64,000 bases of DNA from Streptomyces sp. NRRL S-118 (GCF_000716335.1 NZ_KL591018.1:29690-93689), one strand, 5' to 3'. Counted from the stretch's first letter, positions 17,086-27,567 are shown. Notes: a model not told the origin generated them from the sequence alone. Translations and numbers: made by a program.

Positions 17086-18027
17086 ATGCGTGTAGTCGTC
17101 GCACTGGGCGGCAACGCCCTGCTCCGCCGTCAGGAACGGCCGGACGCCGCCGTCCAGCTCACCAACGTCCGTGCCGCCGTGGCCGCCCTCGCCCCCCTCG
17201 CGGATGAGCACGAACTGGTCATCACCCACGGGAACGGCCCGCAGGTCGGCGTGCTCGCCCTGCAAAGCGCCGCCGACAAGTCCCTCAGCAGTCCCTACCC
17301 CTTCGACGTCCTGGGCGCGGAGACCCAGGGCATGATCGGCTACTGGCTGCTCCAGTCGCTGCAGAACGCCTTGCCCGCACGGCAGGTCTGCGCCCTGCTG
17401 AACCAGACCCTGGTCTCCGCGGCCGACCCTGCCTTCGCCGACCCGGCCAAGTTCGTGGGCCCCGTCTACGGCCGGGCCGAAGCCCGGCGACTGGCCGCCG
17501 AACGTGGCTGGACCGTCAAGCAGGACGGCACCCACTGGCGGCGCGTCGTTCCCTCCCCGCGTCCGCAGCGCGTCGTGGAGACCCGGCTGATCCGGCTGCT
17601 GCTGGATTCGGGGGCGGTGGCCGTGTGTGCCGGGGGCGGTGGCGTACCGGTGATCCGTGACGAACAGGGGCAGCTGACCGGCGTCGAAGCCGTGGTGGAC
17701 AAGGACCTCACCGCCGCCCTTCTGGCCGAGGCGCTCGACGCCGACGCGCTCCTGCTGCTCACGGACGTTCCTCATGTCTCGCTCGGCTACGGCACCCCCG
17801 ACGCCGAGCCCATCGGACGGACCACGCCCGCGGCCCTGAGAGCCCAGCGGTTCCCGGCCGGATCCATGGGACCCAAGGTCGACGCCGTATGCCGATTCGT
17901 CGAACTCACGGGCGGCATGGCCGCCATCGGCGCCCTCGAAGACGCCCGAGCCATCCTCGACGGCGCTGCCGGGACCGTCGTCACACCCAGCGGCCGCGAG
18001 GCCGACCACGACGCACCCAGGACCTGA
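17086..18027 (+). CDS. arcC: carbamate kinase
   Basis: A 313-residue amino-acid-kinase-fold enzyme that makes ATP from carbamoyl phosphate and ADP, the energy-yielding step. RVVVALGGNALLRR at the start, ITHGNGPQVGVLALQ, AVCAGGGGVPVIRDE and VDKDLTAALLAEALDADALLLLTDV are all family signatures. ATG with GGAGAAG upstream. The next gene follows after one base. Confidence 0.97.
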   Translation: MRVVVALGGNALLRRQERPDAAVQLTNVRAAVAALAPLADEHELVITHGNGPQVGVLALQSAADKSLSSPYPFDVLGAETQGMIGYWLLQSLQNALPARQVCALLNQTLVSAADPAFADPAKFVGPVYGRAEARRLAAERGWTVKQDGTHWRRVVPSPRPQRVVETRLIRLLLDSGAVAVCAGGGGVPVIRDEQGQLTGVEAVVDKDLTAALLAEALDADALLLLTDVPHVSLGYGTPDAEPIGRTTPAALRAQRFPAGSMGPKVDAVCRFVELTGGMAAIGALEDARAILDGAAGTVVTPSGREADHDAPRT

Positions 18028-18028
18028 C

Positions 18029-19561
18029 ATGACTGTCGACAGCGCACCCACGTCCCCGCAGCCGGCCGGAGAGAGGACCGACTCCGGCATACCCGGCGGT
18101 ACCCCACGGCGGTTCCGGTTCCCCTCCGCCTTCACCGTCCTGGTCGGCGTGACCGTGGCGGTCTGGGCCCTGACCTTCGTGATCCCCGCCGGCCGCTACG
18201 ACATGAAGGACGGCAGTCCCGTCCCGGGTACGTACCATCCCGTGGAATCGGCCACCGGTTTCCAGGACCGGCTCAAGGACCTGTTCCTCTCCCCGGTCAA
18301 CGGTCTGTACGGGGTCACCGACGCCGAGACCGGTCTCACCACGCCCGGGGGGACCGGCTCCTTCGCGGGGGCCGCCGGAGTGTTCCTCTTCATCCTGGCC
18401 GTGGGCGCGTTCATCACCGTGACGATGCGCACCGGCGCCCTGACCACTGGAGTGGCACGGCTCGCGCAGCGCCTCCGTCACCACAGGACCCTGCTCCTCG
18501 TCGTTCTCCTGACGGTGTTCTCCCTCGGCGGGACCACCTATGGCATGGCCGAGGAAACCCTCGGCTTCTACGGGCTCATGATCCCGCTGATGCTCGGCCT
18601 GGGGTACGACCGCATGGTCGCCGCGACGGTCATCATGGTGGGCGCCGGGGTCGGAACCCTCGCCTCAACAGTCAATCCCTTCGCCACCGGAGTGGCGTCC
18701 GACAGCGCCGGCATCGGCACCGGAGAGGGAATCATCCTGCGACTGTCGATGTGGGCCTGCCTGACCGCTCTGGCAGCCGTCCACGTCGTGCGCTACGCCC
18801 GCCGTGTCACCGCAGACCCCACGCGCTCCCTGACGCCGCTCACCGAGGACGACCGCCGTATCAAGAACGAGGGCAGGGACACGGTGGAGCTCACGCGCCG
18901 CCAGCGCACCGTCCTGTGCCTCTTCGCGGCCACCTTCCTCTTCATGATCTTCGCCGTGGTCCCCTGGTCCGGCCTGCACATCACCTTCCTGCCCACACTC
19001 GGCTGGTACTTCCCCGAACTCGCCGCCCTGTTCATCGTCGCGGCGGTCTTCGTCGGGCTGGTCGGTGGACTGGGGGAGAAGGGGACGGCGAACGCCGTCA
19101 CCGCCGGTGCCGGGGACTTCATCGGAGCGGCGATGATCGTCATGCTGGCCCGGGGAGTCACGGTGATCATGAACAACGCCAGTGTCACCGACACCATCCT
19201 CGACGCCCTGCGGAGTGCCGTGACCGGCACGTCCTCCGGAGTGTTCGCCGTCCTGATGTTCCTGGTGAACCTTCCGCTGGCCTTCTTCGTCCCTTCCTCG
19301 TCCGGTCACGCGGCCCTCGCCATGCCCATCCTCGCTCCCCTGGCCGACTTCGCCGGTGTGAGCCGGGCCCTGGTGGTGACCGCCTACCAGTCGGCTTCCG
19401 GATGGGTGAACCTCATCACGCCGACGTCGGCCGTCGTCATGGGTGGCCTGTCCCTTGCCAAGGTCCGCTACGACCAGTACCTGCGCTTCATGGCCCCACT
19501 GATGGGTGCCCTGCTGGTGGCCGTCGCCGGGTTCCTGGCGGTCGGTGCGGCAATGAGCTGA
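18029..19561 (+). CDS. YfcC-family membrane transporter, probable arginine/ornithine exchanger
   Basis: A 510-residue integral membrane protein with about a dozen hydrophobic segments. Features include FTVLVGVTVAVWALTFVIPAGRY, GLYGVTDAET, ILAVGAFITVTMRTGALTTG, MAEETLGFYGLMIPL, GVGTLASTVNPFATGVAS and VPSSSGHAALAMPILAPLA, as in the YfcC/DcuC superfamily. Position directly after arcC suggests arginine uptake in exchange for ornithine, replacing ArcD. The substrate is inferred from context only. Confidence 0.85.
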   Translation: MTVDSAPTSPQPAGERTDSGIPGGTPRRFRFPSAFTVLVGVTVAVWALTFVIPAGRYDMKDGSPVPGTYHPVESATGFQDRLKDLFLSPVNGLYGVTDAETGLTTPGGTGSFAGAAGVFLFILAVGAFITVTMRTGALTTGVARLAQRLRHHRTLLLVVLLTVFSLGGTTYGMAEETLGFYGLMIPLMLGLGYDRMVAATVIMVGAGVGTLASTVNPFATGVASDSAGIGTGEGIILRLSMWACLTALAAVHVVRYARRVTADPTRSLTPLTEDDRRIKNEGRDTVELTRRQRTVLCLFAATFLFMIFAVVPWSGLHITFLPTLGWYFPELAALFIVAAVFVGLVGGLGEKGTANAVTAGAGDFIGAAMIVMLARGVTVIMNNASVTDTILDALRSAVTGTSSGVFAVLMFLVNLPLAFFVPSSSGHAALAMPILAPLADFAGVSRALVVTAYQSASGWVNLITPTSAVVMGGLSLAKVRYDQYLRFMAPLMGALLVAVAGFLAVGAAMS

Positions 19562-19578
19562 GGCCGGTCGGCCTCCCT

Positions 19579-19612
19579 GGCCGGCGGGCCGAGTCACTCG
19601 GTTCCGCCGGCC
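19579..19612. terminator. hairpin terminator after the arc operon
   Basis: GGCCGGCGG (19579-19587) pairs with CCGCCGGCC (19604-19612), with an inner stem CCGAG/CTCGG around TCA. It begins 18 bases past the transporter stop. Confidence 0.75.
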
Positions 19613-19659
19613 CCTTGCTGTGCCCGGGGCGACCTCGGGCCTCATGGCGCTGCCGGACG

Positions 19660-19673
19660 GGACCAACAGGCCC
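19660..19673. promoter_or_regulatory. operator-like site, one mismatch, before small membrane gene
   Basis: GGACC-AACA-GGCCC. Ends 80 bases before the GTG at 19754, in the spacing range of the exact sites. Confidence 0.45.
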
Positions 19674-19753
19674 CTGGGAGAGGCGCCGTTGACCGGCGAC
19701 AGTGGGAATCGGCGGGGCAGGGTGCCCATGGGCCGCTCGAGGAGGTGGGCCAC

Positions 19754-19948
19754 GTGCCCGGATTGCTTGCCATCGGAGCCATCACGTCGATCGGGTTCGG
19801 TGCGATTCTGGTGTTCGCCGTCGACTGGCAGTGGGACGGAGCCGACAGGCCACTTGTCGGTCTCATCATGATGGCGGTCGGGATGCTCGCACTGGTCGCC
19901 GCAACGAGCATGTACGGCCGTACTTCCCACTCCGGCAAGATGCCGTGA
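19754..19948 (+). CDS. small two-helix membrane protein (DUF6458-like)
   Basis: A 64-residue protein with two hydrophobic helices (about 5-23 and 34-52) joined by WQWDGADRPL. The pattern IGAITSIGFGAILVFAV followed by VGLIMMAVGMLALV resembles the DUF6458 family of small actinobacterial membrane proteins. GTG at 19754 has GAGGAGG about 8 bases before it; a GTG at 19745 is possible. Function unknown. Confidence 0.7.
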   Translation: MPGLLAIGAITSIGFGAILVFAVDWQWDGADRPLVGLIMMAVGMLALVAATSMYGRTSHSGKMP

Positions 19949-20428
19949 GCCCGGCGACCGCGCACGGGGCCGGGGCGGACCCGTGGACGGCACGCGCCCC
20001 GCCGGGTCACGGCCTTCACTGCGGAGCCCGGTTCCGGCCGAAGGGATTCCGGGGCCGGCTCGTGCGTCGGAGGTTCCCCGGCGTGGTCGGCTACTCCTCG
20101 AACGCCTCCAACGCCCGCGTCGCCGATGGCGAACGAGGGTGTCGGAGGCGTTCGAGGGCGTTGTGAAGGACGGAGACGTGACCGTCACCACGGCACGCCA
20201 AGCCGGGCCGTCGGGTGCGGCCGCCCGTGCAGGCTGTCGCTCCCTGGAGCAGTGGCATCGCCGGCCTGCTCGTTTCGGGGGGGCGTACCCACGTCGAGCT
20301 GGTTCACCGAGTCGTGCACCGGCTCCCCCCGCACCGACATGCCGGGGCCGGGTGTCGCCGCTTCCAGGGAAGCGGCGACACCCGGCCCCGGGCATCATTC
20401 GGTCCACGTCGGTGGTGCGACCGTACGG
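19949..20428. other. gene-free region between convergent genes
   Basis: Contains a spaced inverted repeat (CTCGAACGCCTCC near 20097 with GGAGGCGTTCGAG near 20145) and the strong hairpin at 20342-20391. No credible coding frame with streptomycete codon pattern was seen. Confidence 0.7.
20342..20391. terminator. 21-bp hairpin between convergent genes
   Basis: Arms 20342-20362 and 20371-20391 are perfect reverse complements with an 8-base loop. It lies past the end of the minus-strand USP (stop at 20429) and could serve both strands. Confidence 0.8.
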
Positions 20429-21361
20429 TCAGAGGTGTGGGACCACCGCCACCGGCGCCGTTGCGTGGTGCAGCACCGCGTGTGCGACCGGGCCGATGTG
20501 CGCGCCGATCGCCCCGCGGCGTATACGCCGCCCCACCACCAGCAGCGAGGCGTCCCTGGAGGCTTCCACGAGGTGGTCCGCGGCCCGGCCGACCACGCAC
20601 TGCTCCGTGACCTCGACATCCGGGAACTTGCCACGCCACGGCCGCAGTACGTCCGTGAGCGCACTCGCTTCGCGCAACGACCTCGCGACACCGTGGCCGG
20701 GGTCGGCGGCCGCGGGGTCGTATCCGAGGACGACCGGAGCGGTCCAGCCGTGGACCACCCGCAGCCGGGCCGACCTCGCAGCGGCGGCTTCGAAGGCGTA
20801 CGCGATCAACTCGTCACACGGCCGGGAGAGGTCGAGGCCGAGCACCACGTCGAGGTACGCGCCCTCACCGGTGACGTTGCCACCGGCCTCGGAACGCAGT
20901 TCGTCCTCGGCCCGCTCGCGGGCGCGTACGACGACGACCGGGCGCTCGGCATGCGCGATGACGGGCAGGGACACCGAGCCGGCCAGGAAGCCACCGAGGA
21001 CACCCAGCCCTCGCGATCCCAGGACCAGAACCTCCGCCTTCTCCGCCGCGGAGAGCAACACCTCGGCGGGACGCCCGAAGATCTGCTCGATACCGACGTT
21101 CAGGCCGGGATGACCCTCCCGCAGCCGATCAACCACTTCACGAGGGACGCGTTCCGCCCAGTGCTGGGTGATGGTCGTTCCGCCGGGCGTTGTGTGCGTG
21201 CCCACGAACGGGGCGTGGGCGAAGGCCGGCGACCAGTCCTGCCAGGCGTGGAGGATGTGCAGCGGTAGGCCGCGCAGGCGGGCCTCCCGGGCGGCCCACT
21301 CCGCTGCGGCGAGCGACTCGGCCGAGCCGTCCACAGCGGCGATGACGGTACGTCGTGACAT
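20429..21361 (-). CDS. universal stress protein, two USP domains
   Basis: A 310-residue tandem USP. First domain: [19 protein letters not shown] and [21 protein letters not shown], the nucleotide-binding loop. Second domain: [19 protein letters not shown] and [19 protein letters not shown]. Start at the ATG following GGAGGAATCC. No exact operator-like palindrome was seen in the 180 bases upstream, unlike most other intact USP genes here. Confidence 0.93.
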   Translation of the reverse strand: MSRRTVIAAVDGSAESLAAAEWAAREARLRGLPLHILHAWQDWSPAFAHAPFVGTHTTPGGTTITQHWAERVPREVVDRLREGHPGLNVGIEQIFGRPAEVLLSAAEKAEVLVLGSRGLGVLGGFLAGSVSLPVIAHAERPVVVVRARERAEDELRSEAGGNVTGEGAYLDVVLGLDLSRPCDELIAYAFEAAAARSARLRVVHGWTAPVVLGYDPAAADPGHGVARSLREASALTDVLRPWRGKFPDVEVTEQCVVGRAADHLVEASRDASLLVVGRRIRRGAIGAHIGPVAHAVLHHATAPVAVVPHL

Positions 21362-21541
21362 GGATTCCTCCGAATGCTGGGGGGACGTTCGTGCGGGGAG
21401 CGGTGGCGTAGCAGGGGGCGGGGCGTCGGCCCGCACGCGGCACATGACGGCGGCGAACGGGCCGGACCGAGCGAAGTCCGTCCGAGCGACCGGGAGTGTT
21501 CCGGAGCGCCGTCAGCGGCCGGTGCGGTCCTGGGACGGGCA

Positions 21542-22339
21542 CTACATGGCCGGGGTGATCAGTCCGTAGTGGCCGTCGTAGCGGTGGTAGAGCACGCTGC
21601 CCCGGCCGGTGGCGGTGTCGTGGAAGAAGACGAAGGGCAGACCGGTCAGGTGCAGCCGTTGCACGGCCTCGTCCACACGGCTCGTGGGGACGGGAATCGT
21701 GCTGACGCTCAGCACTCCCTCGATCTCCCGTTCCGGGCCCATGGGCCCGAGGGACGCCATGCGGTGCCGGCCGGTACGGGGGTCGCGGTAGACCACGCTG
21801 TCGTACCCGGAGGCCAGGTCGGTGAAGACCCAGAAGCCGTAGTCCATGGCTTCCAGGTCGATCAGGGCGTCCTCGGGCGTCTGCCGGGCCAGGCTGAACG
21901 ACTTGTGCCGTACGACGCGGCGCTCCTCGGCCGGCATGTGATGGCGGTGGGGGCGGTGTTCGTGACCCGGGCCGTCCCACGATGCCCGGTCGTCCGGGCC
22001 GCTGCCGCGTGGACCGCGGCTCCCGTACCGCCGTGCCCGGGCGAGCCGCGCCGTCAGGCGCTCCTGCAGGAGGTCGACGGCCTCGAACATGGTGCTCGCC
22101 GCGACGTGGGCCCGTACCGGCCGGCCGTTGACGTCCACCACGGCCTGAGCAGTAGCCGGACGGACCGTCGAAGCGTTGACGGCTTGGGTGAGCTTCACCC
22201 GGACCGACAGCACCGGTTCGCTCACATGGCTGATCAGCGCGAGCACCTTCTCCCGGGCATAGGTGTCCGCGCCGTTCGGCACCTGTCCGCGGTTCCGCAC
22301 CTCGACGCCGATTTCCGTGCTGGTCTTGAGACCGCTCAT
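21542..22339 (-). CDS. long hibernation-promoting factor, Rv0079-like
   Basis: A 265-residue ribosome hibernation factor. The N-terminal 110 residues form an HPF/YfiA fold ([62 protein letters not shown]). Two C-terminal modules follow: [21 protein letters not shown] and [28 protein letters not shown], both like the dimerisation domain of long HPF. The DosR-controlled Rv0079 of M. tuberculosis has the same length and role. It should bind the 30S subunit and stop translation in dormant cells. AAGGAGTTCC precedes the ATG at 22339. Confidence 0.88.
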   Translation of the reverse strand: MSGLKTSTEIGVEVRNRGQVPNGADTYAREKVLALISHVSEPVLSVRVKLTQAVNASTVRPATAQAVVDVNGRPVRAHVAASTMFEAVDLLQERLTARLARARRYGSRGPRGSGPDDRASWDGPGHEHRPHRHHMPAEERRVVRHKSFSLARQTPEDALIDLEAMDYGFWVFTDLASGYDSVVYRDPRTGRHRMASLGPMGPEREIEGVLSVSTIPVPTSRVDEAVQRLHLTGLPFVFFHDTATGRGSVLYHRYDGHYGLITPAM

Positions 22340-22774
22340 GGGAACTCCTTCCTTGGACGCTCCCAGCCTGTCCGCCGCCGGCCTGCCCGGGCAGAGCCGA
22401 CAGGGCCCGGGCCGCGGTGCCGCCCGTACCGGCATCACGGGCGTACGCGGGGACTTCCGGACGCCTGTGAAGGCCGTTCGGCCCGCAGCCACCGGTCCCG
22501 TGAACGACAGAGGCCCCGGCTTGTCCGATCGGTGCACCAAGAGAGCGCAGGGGTGGCCCATCCGGCCCTTCTTGTCGTCATGCCGCCTGTGTCACGGTGC
22601 CGTGAGGCGGCACGCGCACGACCATGGAGCGCGTGCGTCGAAGAGCTGAGACAGACGGCGCCCGGGCTGCGGCGAGGCGTCTCCGGTACGACGGGCGCGG
22701 GGGCACACGTTCCGCAATGCCACACGGGGAGGTCCGGCGGACGCCGCTCCCGCACTCACACGACGGAGGAAGAC
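22340..22774. promoter_or_regulatory. divergent promoter region of hibernation factor and phosphoketolase
   Basis: No gene is credible here. A one-mismatch operator-like site, AGGCC-GTTC-GGCCC, lies at 22471-22484, 131 bases from the hibernation factor start and 290 from the phosphoketolase start. Ribosome site GGAGGA lies just before 22775. Confidence 0.5.
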
Positions 22775-25159
22775 ATGGGTAAGGACGAGGACTCGGGCGG
22801 CGTGCCCCTGACCGACGAAGAACTCGACGTGCTCGACGCCCACTGGAGGGCGGCCAACTACCTGTCGGTCGGGCAGATCTACCTGATGGACAACCCGCTG
22901 CTGCGCAAGCCGCTGGAGCCGGAGCACATCAAGCCGCGGCTGCTCGGGCACTGGGGCACGTCCCCGGGCCTCAACCTCGTGCACACCCACCTCAACCGGG
23001 TGATCCGGCGTCGTGGCCTCGACGCGCTGTGCGTCTGGGGGCCCGGGCACGGCGGCCCGGCCGTGCTCGCCAACGCGTGGCTGGAAGGCAGTTACAGCGA
23101 GGTCTACCCCGACGTGAGCCGGGACGAGGAAGGCATGGCCCGGCTGTTCCGCCAGTTCTCCTTCCCCGGCGGCGTGCCGAGCCACGTCGCCCCGGAGACG
23201 CCCGGCTCCCTCCACGAGGGCGGGGAGCTGGGCTACTCCTTGTCGCACGCCTACGGGGCCGCGCTGGACAACCCGGGCCTCCTCGTCGCGTGCGTCATCG
23301 GTGACGGCGAGGCGGAGACCGGACCGCTCGCCGCGTCCTGGCACTCCAACAAGTTCCTCGACCCGGTCCACGACGGGGCCGTCCTGCCGATCCTCCACCT
23401 CAACGGCTACAAGATCGCCAATCCCACCGTCCTCGCGCGTCTGCCGGAGGCGGAACTCGACGAGCTGCTGCGGGGCTACGGTCACGACCCCCTCCACGTC
23501 ACCGGCGACGACCCGCACCAGGTCCACCGGGCGATGGCGGCCGCGATGGACACGGCCGTCGACCGCATCCGGCACATCCAGCAGGAAGCACGCGCCGGCG
23601 AGCAGACCGACCGGCCGCGCTGGCCGGTGATCGTCCTGCGTACGCCCAAGGGCTGGACCGGCCCCGCGGAGGTGGACGGCCTCCCCGTGGAAGGCACCTG
23701 GCGCTCCCACCAGGTTCCGCTGGCCGCGGTGCGGGACGATCCCGCGCACCGTGAACAGCTGGAGGCGTGGCTGCGCTCCTACCGTCCCGACGAGCTGTTC
23801 GACGAGCAGGGTGGGCCGCGGGAGCGGGTGCTCGCCTGCGTGCCGGACGGCGAGCGCCGGCTGGGCGCCACCCGGCACGCCAACGGCGGCTTGCTGCTGC
23901 GGAAGCTGCCTCTCCCGCCCCTGGAGCACTTCGCCGTCGCCGTGGAACGGCCGGGCGGCGCCCGGCACGAGCCGACCGGGGTCCTCGGCGGACTGCTGGA
24001 GGCCGTCATGGCCGCCACCGCCGACCGCCGCGACTTCCGGCTCGTCGGCCCCGACGAGACCGCCTCGAACCGCCTCCAGGCCGTGTACGGAGCCAGCGGC
24101 AAGGCCTGGCAGGAACCGCTCCTGGACACCGACGAACACCTCGACCGGCACGGCCGGGTGATGGAGATCCTCTCCGAACACACCTGCCAGGGCTGGCTGG
24201 AGGGCTACCTCCTCACCGGCCGCCACGGACTGTTCTCCTGCTACGAGGCGTTCGTCCACATCGTCGACTCCATGGTCAACCAGCACATCAAGTGGCTGAG
24301 GACCGCCCGTACGCTCCCGTGGCGGGCCCCCGTCGCCTCCCTCAACTACCTGCTGACATCGCATGTGTGGCGTCAGGACCACAACGGCTTCTCGCACCAG
24401 GACCCCGGCTTCGTCGACCACGTGCTCAACAAGAGCCCCGAGGTGGTCCGCGTCTACCTGCCGCCGGACACCAACACCCTGCTGACCGTCGCCGACCACG
24501 CACTGCGCAGCCGCGACCAGGTCAACGTGATCGTCGCCGGCAAGCAGCCCTGCTTCGACTGGCTCTCCCTGGACGACGCCCGCGCCCACTGCGCCCGCGG
24601 CGCCGGGGTGTGGGAGTGGGCCGGTACCGAGGACGGCACGCGGGAGCCCGACGTGGTCCTCGCCTGCGCCGGTGACGTACCCACCGAGGAGGTGCTCGCG
24701 GCGGCGGCACTGCTGCGGCGCCACCTGCCCGGCCTCGTGGTCCGGGTGGTGAACGTCGTCGACATGACCCGGCTGATGCCCCACGAGGAGCACCCGCACG
24801 GCATGACCGACGGTGAGTACGACGCGCTGTTCACCCGCGACAAGCCGGTGATCTTCGCCTACCACGGCTACCCGTGGCTGGTGCACCGCCTGGCCTACCG
24901 CCGCGCCGGGCACCCGAACCTCCACGTACGGGGCTACAAGGAGGTCGGCACCACCACGACCCCGTTCGACATGGTCGTGCGCAACGACCTCGACCGCTAC
25001 CGGCTCGTCATGGACGTGATCGACCGCGTACCCGGCCTCGCCGTACGGGCCGTGGGCGTACGGCAGGCCATGGCGGACGCGCGCACCCGCCACCACGCCT
25101 GGATCCGCGAACACGGCAGCGACATGCCCGAAATCACCGACTGGACGTGGACCGGCTGA
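22775..25159 (+). CDS. xfp: xylulose-5-phosphate/fructose-6-phosphate phosphoketolase
   Basis: A 794-residue thiamine-diphosphate enzyme splitting xylulose 5-phosphate (and often fructose 6-phosphate) to acetyl phosphate. Signatures include [91 protein letters not shown], the ThDP motif [20 protein letters not shown], and [14 protein letters not shown]. Length is normal. ATG at 22775 has GGAGGAAG before it; the open frame extends far upstream but lacks the family pattern there. It yields acetyl phosphate and so ATP without oxygen. Confidence 0.96.
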   Translation: MGKDEDSGGVPLTDEELDVLDAHWRAANYLSVGQIYLMDNPLLRKPLEPEHIKPRLLGHWGTSPGLNLVHTHLNRVIRRRGLDALCVWGPGHGGPAVLANAWLEGSYSEVYPDVSRDEEGMARLFRQFSFPGGVPSHVAPETPGSLHEGGELGYSLSHAYGAALDNPGLLVACVIGDGEAETGPLAASWHSNKFLDPVHDGAVLPILHLNGYKIANPTVLARLPEAELDELLRGYGHDPLHVTGDDPHQVHRAMAAAMDTAVDRIRHIQQEARAGEQTDRPRWPVIVLRTPKGWTGPAEVDGLPVEGTWRSHQVPLAAVRDDPAHREQLEAWLRSYRPDELFDEQGGPRERVLACVPDGERRLGATRHANGGLLLRKLPLPPLEHFAVAVERPGGARHEPTGVLGGLLEAVMAATADRRDFRLVGPDETASNRLQAVYGASGKAWQEPLLDTDEHLDRHGRVMEILSEHTCQGWLEGYLLTGRHGLFSCYEAFVHIVDSMVNQHIKWLRTARTLPWRAPVASLNYLLTSHVWRQDHNGFSHQDPGFVDHVLNKSPEVVRVYLPPDTNTLLTVADHALRSRDQVNVIVAGKQPCFDWLSLDDARAHCARGAGVWEWAGTEDGTREPDVVLACAGDVPTEEVLAAAALLRRHLPGLVVRVVNVVDMTRLMPHEEHPHGMTDGEYDALFTRDKPVIFAYHGYPWLVHRLAYRRAGHPNLHVRGYKEVGTTTTPFDMVVRNDLDRYRLVMDVIDRVPGLAVRAVGVRQAMADARTRHHAWIREHGSDMPEITDWTWTG

Positions 25160-25503
25160 GCCGCGCCGCGGTGCCACGGACATCCGGGGCACCGCACCAG
25201 CACCCTGTATGTCCGTTTCTCGGCATCGGGCAAGCCGAGGCCGACGGCCGTCGCCGCCACGGAGACGATCGAATGGGACGCGGCCGCGACGAGGGCAGTT
25301 CATCGACGCCCCCGACCGGCCGCTGCGCCGAAGAAGAAGCGCCGACCGCTTGCGCCCGTCGCGGCCGGCTCCTTCGGGTTGCCCACCGCTGAGGCGGCAC
25401 CGGACCCGTTCACCATTCGGGCGTGGCCGACCGTCGTGGGGCCCGCTGCCGTCATCCGTGCGCCGGTCCTGACTTCCCTGGGCAGCGGCCGGGTTGTCCG
25501 CTG
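25160..25503. other. gene-free region between convergent genes
   Basis: Contains the hairpin at 25169-25194. A 39-codon frame at 25273-25392 (MGRGRDEGSSSTPPTGR...) shows no domain and no clear ribosome site, and is not called. Confidence 0.7.
25169..25194. terminator. hairpin terminator after phosphoketolase
   Basis: CGGTGCC (25169-25175) pairs with GGCACCG (25188-25194), with an inner CGGA/TCCG stem. It starts 10 bases after the stop codon. Confidence 0.65.
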
Positions 25504-26214
25504 TCAGCCGGCGGAATGCAGCAGGGGTGTCCCGCCCTGGTCGGCATGGTCGGCTCCGCGACCGTTCGCCAGCCGGTTCACCACACCCACCACCCCGTCC
25601 ACCCGCCATGCCGCTCGGACCAGTACCGACGCATCGGCATCGGGCCGGAGCCGGCCCGCCATGGTGACCACACCGTCGCGTACATCGACACGCACGTGAC
25701 CGGCGCCGTGCGCCGGCACGTGGACCGAGACAGCGTCGCCGACGTCCGACCGGATCTCCTCGTCGGTGCGCAGGAAGACGCGCAGGAGGTCGCGGCGCGT
25801 GGTGATGCCGATGAGGCGATCCTCCTCGTCCACCACGGGCAGCCGGTCGATGTGACGGCGTTCCATGATGCGCGCCGCGTCGACCACGCGCTGTTCGGGA
25901 TGCACGGTGACCGCTGGACTGGTCATCAGCTCGCGGGCTGTCACGGCAGGGACGCGGGCGGGGCGGGCGCGGGCCAGCCGCCGCACCGTCCGCAGGATCC
26001 GCTGCCGGGCGGACCCGGGCGGGTGAGCGGCCTGCCGCTCGGTGAGGTCGGTCCGGGACACCACGCCCATGACCTTGTCGTCGTGGTCCACCACCGGCAG
26101 CCCACCGATCCGGTGTGAGGTGAACAGCCGGGCCAGCTCCTTGAAGGGAGTGTCCGGGTGTGCCTGCACCACCTCGCTGGTCATCACTTCTCCCACGGTC
26201 CGGTTCCTGACCAC
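25504..26214 (-). CDS. CBS-pair plus BON domain protein
   Basis: A 236-residue protein with two CBS motifs (about 5-60, VGEVMTSEVVQAHPDTPFKEL and IGGLPVVDHDDKVMGVVSR; about 95-150, LMTSPAVTVHPEQRVVDAARI and IDRLPVVDEEDRLIGITTR) and a C-terminal BON-like segment (VRVDVRDGVVTMAGRL..). CBS pairs sense adenosine nucleotides; the DosR regulon has such a protein (Hrp1, Rv2626c). GTG start with GGAG ten bases upstream. Shares its upstream region with GAPDH, which contains two operator-like sites. Confidence 0.88.
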   Translation of the reverse strand: MVRNRTVGEVMTSEVVQAHPDTPFKELARLFTSHRIGGLPVVDHDDKVMGVVSRTDLTERQAAHPPGSARQRILRTVRRLARARPARVPAVTARELMTSPAVTVHPEQRVVDAARIMERRHIDRLPVVDEEDRLIGITTRRDLLRVFLRTDEEIRSDVGDAVSVHVPAHGAGHVRVDVRDGVVTMAGRLRPDADASVLVRAAWRVDGVVGVVNRLANGRGADHADQGGTPLLHSAG

Positions 26215-26385
26215 GGTCTCATCTCCAGTCGTTCGCAGGTGTCACGGCAGTCGCCGGGGCGGCCGCTCGGGCTTCGCTCCGAGAGGCGGGGCAAGGGGGC
26301 GACCTCCTTCCCCGCCGGTGATGTCCTGCCTCCAGGGTGGTGCGAGGCACGGACAGGGGACAGAACCGGTCAGGACCCGTGCAGC

Positions 26386-26399
26386 GGGCCATAGGGCCC
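26386..26399. promoter_or_regulatory. operator-like palindrome between CBS gene and GAPDH
   Basis: GGGCC-ATAG-GGCCC, exact match. 171 bases before the CBS start on the minus strand and 139 before the GAPDH start. Confidence 0.6.
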
Positions 26400-26434
26400 G
26401 CAGCCGACCGGGCCGCCCGGAGCACGGGAGATGA

Positions 26435-26448
26435 GGGCCCAATGGCCC
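26435..26448. promoter_or_regulatory. operator-like palindrome before GAPDH
   Basis: GGGCC-CAAT-GGCCC, exact match, ending 90 bases before the GAPDH ATG. It is 35 bases from the site at 26386, so two regulators could bind on nearby helix faces. Confidence 0.65.
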
Positions 26449-26538
26449 GGGGACACTCCCGTTCGACCCCTGCCGGGGGTGCGCATGAGCCCGCACGCTG
26501 GCACCACCTGCATCGGCATCCTCGGGAGGGCGGCGGAC

Positions 26539-27567
26539 ATGACCGTACGCATAGGCATCAACGGCTTCGGGCGCATCGGGCGCGACTACCTGCGCTGTGT
26601 CATGGAACGTATGGAGGCGAGCAGCGGCACCCCGGTGGAAGTGGTCGCCGTCAACGACCTCGCCTCCCCGCACGTGCTGGCCCATCTGCTCACCTACGAC
26701 TCGACCTACGGCCGGCTCGGCCGCACCGTCGAGCACGACGACGAGTCCATCACGGTCGACGGGCACCGCATCGCCGTCACGTCCGAGCGTGACCCCGCCG
26801 ACCTGCGCTGGGGGGCCCTGGGGGTGGACGTGGTCATCGAGGCCACCGGCCGCTTCCGCACCAGGGAGGACGCCGGCCGGCACCTGAAGGCGGGAGCGCG
26901 CAAGGTACTGCTCTCGGTGCCCGGCAAGGGCGTGGACGCCACCATCGTCATGGGTGTCAACGAGTACACCTACGACCCGCGGCTCGACCACGTGATCTCC
27001 AACGCGTCCTGCACCACCAACTGCGTGGCCCCGATGGTGAAGGTCCTCGACGGGCGCTTCGGGATCGTCAAGGGCTTGATGACCACCATCCACGGCTACA
27101 CCAACGACCAGGTCGTGCTCGACGGCCCGCACAAGGACCTGCGCCGGGGCCGTACGGCAGCGGTCAACATCATCCCGACCAGCACCGGCGCGGCCCGGGC
27201 CGTCGGGCTGGTCCTTCCTGAACTCGCGGGCACCCTGGACGGCATCGCCGTGCGCGTGCCGGTCGAGGACGGCTCGCTGAGCGACCTCACCCTGGTACTG
27301 GACCGGCCGGTCACGGCGCAGGACGTCAACGACGCCCTCCGAGAGGCGGCCGAGGGACCGCTGAAGGGCATCCTGCGGGTGAGCGACGCCCCCATCGTCT
27401 CGCGTGACATCGTCGGCGACCCGGCCTCCTGCATCGTGGACGCCCCACTGACGCAGGCGCACGGGAATCTCGTCAAGGTCTTCGGCTGGTACGACAACGA
27501 GTGGGGCTACACCAACCGTCTCGTCGACATGACCCAGTACGTCGCGGCCCTTCTCGACCCCCGATGA
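26539..27567 (+). CDS. gap: glyceraldehyde-3-phosphate dehydrogenase
   Basis: A 342-residue phosphorylating GAPDH. NAD fold at the N-terminus (VRIGINGFGRIGRDYLR), active-site SNASCTTNCVAP with Cys 158, and the C-terminal WYDNEWGYTNRLVDM. ATG at 26539 follows GGGAGGGCGG and matches the family start. It is probably a second, hypoxia-induced copy beside a housekeeping gap elsewhere, since it lies among fermentation genes under two operator-like sites. The stop overlaps the next gene by ATGA. Confidence 0.96.
   Translation: MTVRIGINGFGRIGRDYLRCVMERMEASSGTPVEVVAVNDLASPHVLAHLLTYDSTYGRLGRTVEHDDESITVDGHRIAVTSERDPADLRWGALGVDVVIEATGRFRTREDAGRHLKAGARKVLLSVPGKGVDATIVMGVNEYTYDPRLDHVISNASCTTNCVAPMVKVLDGRFGIVKGLMTTIHGYTNDQVVLDGPHKDLRRGRTAAVNIIPTSTGAARAVGLVLPELAGTLDGIAVRVPVEDGSLSDLTLVLDRPVTAQDVNDALREAAEGPLKGILRVSDAPIVSRDIVGDPASCIVDAPLTQAHGNLVKVFGWYDNEWGYTNRLVDMTQYVAALLDPR

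Noticed and set aside
19983..21268. Plus-strand open frames of about 380 codons opposite the USP at 20429
   Set aside because: They are the antisense of a well-supported USP gene and show no family motifs.
21374..22774. 467-codon N-terminal extension of phosphoketolase
   Set aside because: The extension is antisense to the hibernation factor; the true start at 22775 has a good ribosome site and gives the normal family length.
25273..25392. 39-codon ORF after phosphoketolase
   Set aside because: No ribosome site, no domain and no clear codon pattern; it sits in a convergent gap.
22592..25609. Minus-strand open frame of 1005 codons across phosphoketolase
   Set aside because: It lies antisense to a gene with clear enzyme motifs and has low-complexity composition typical of high-G+C shadow frames.
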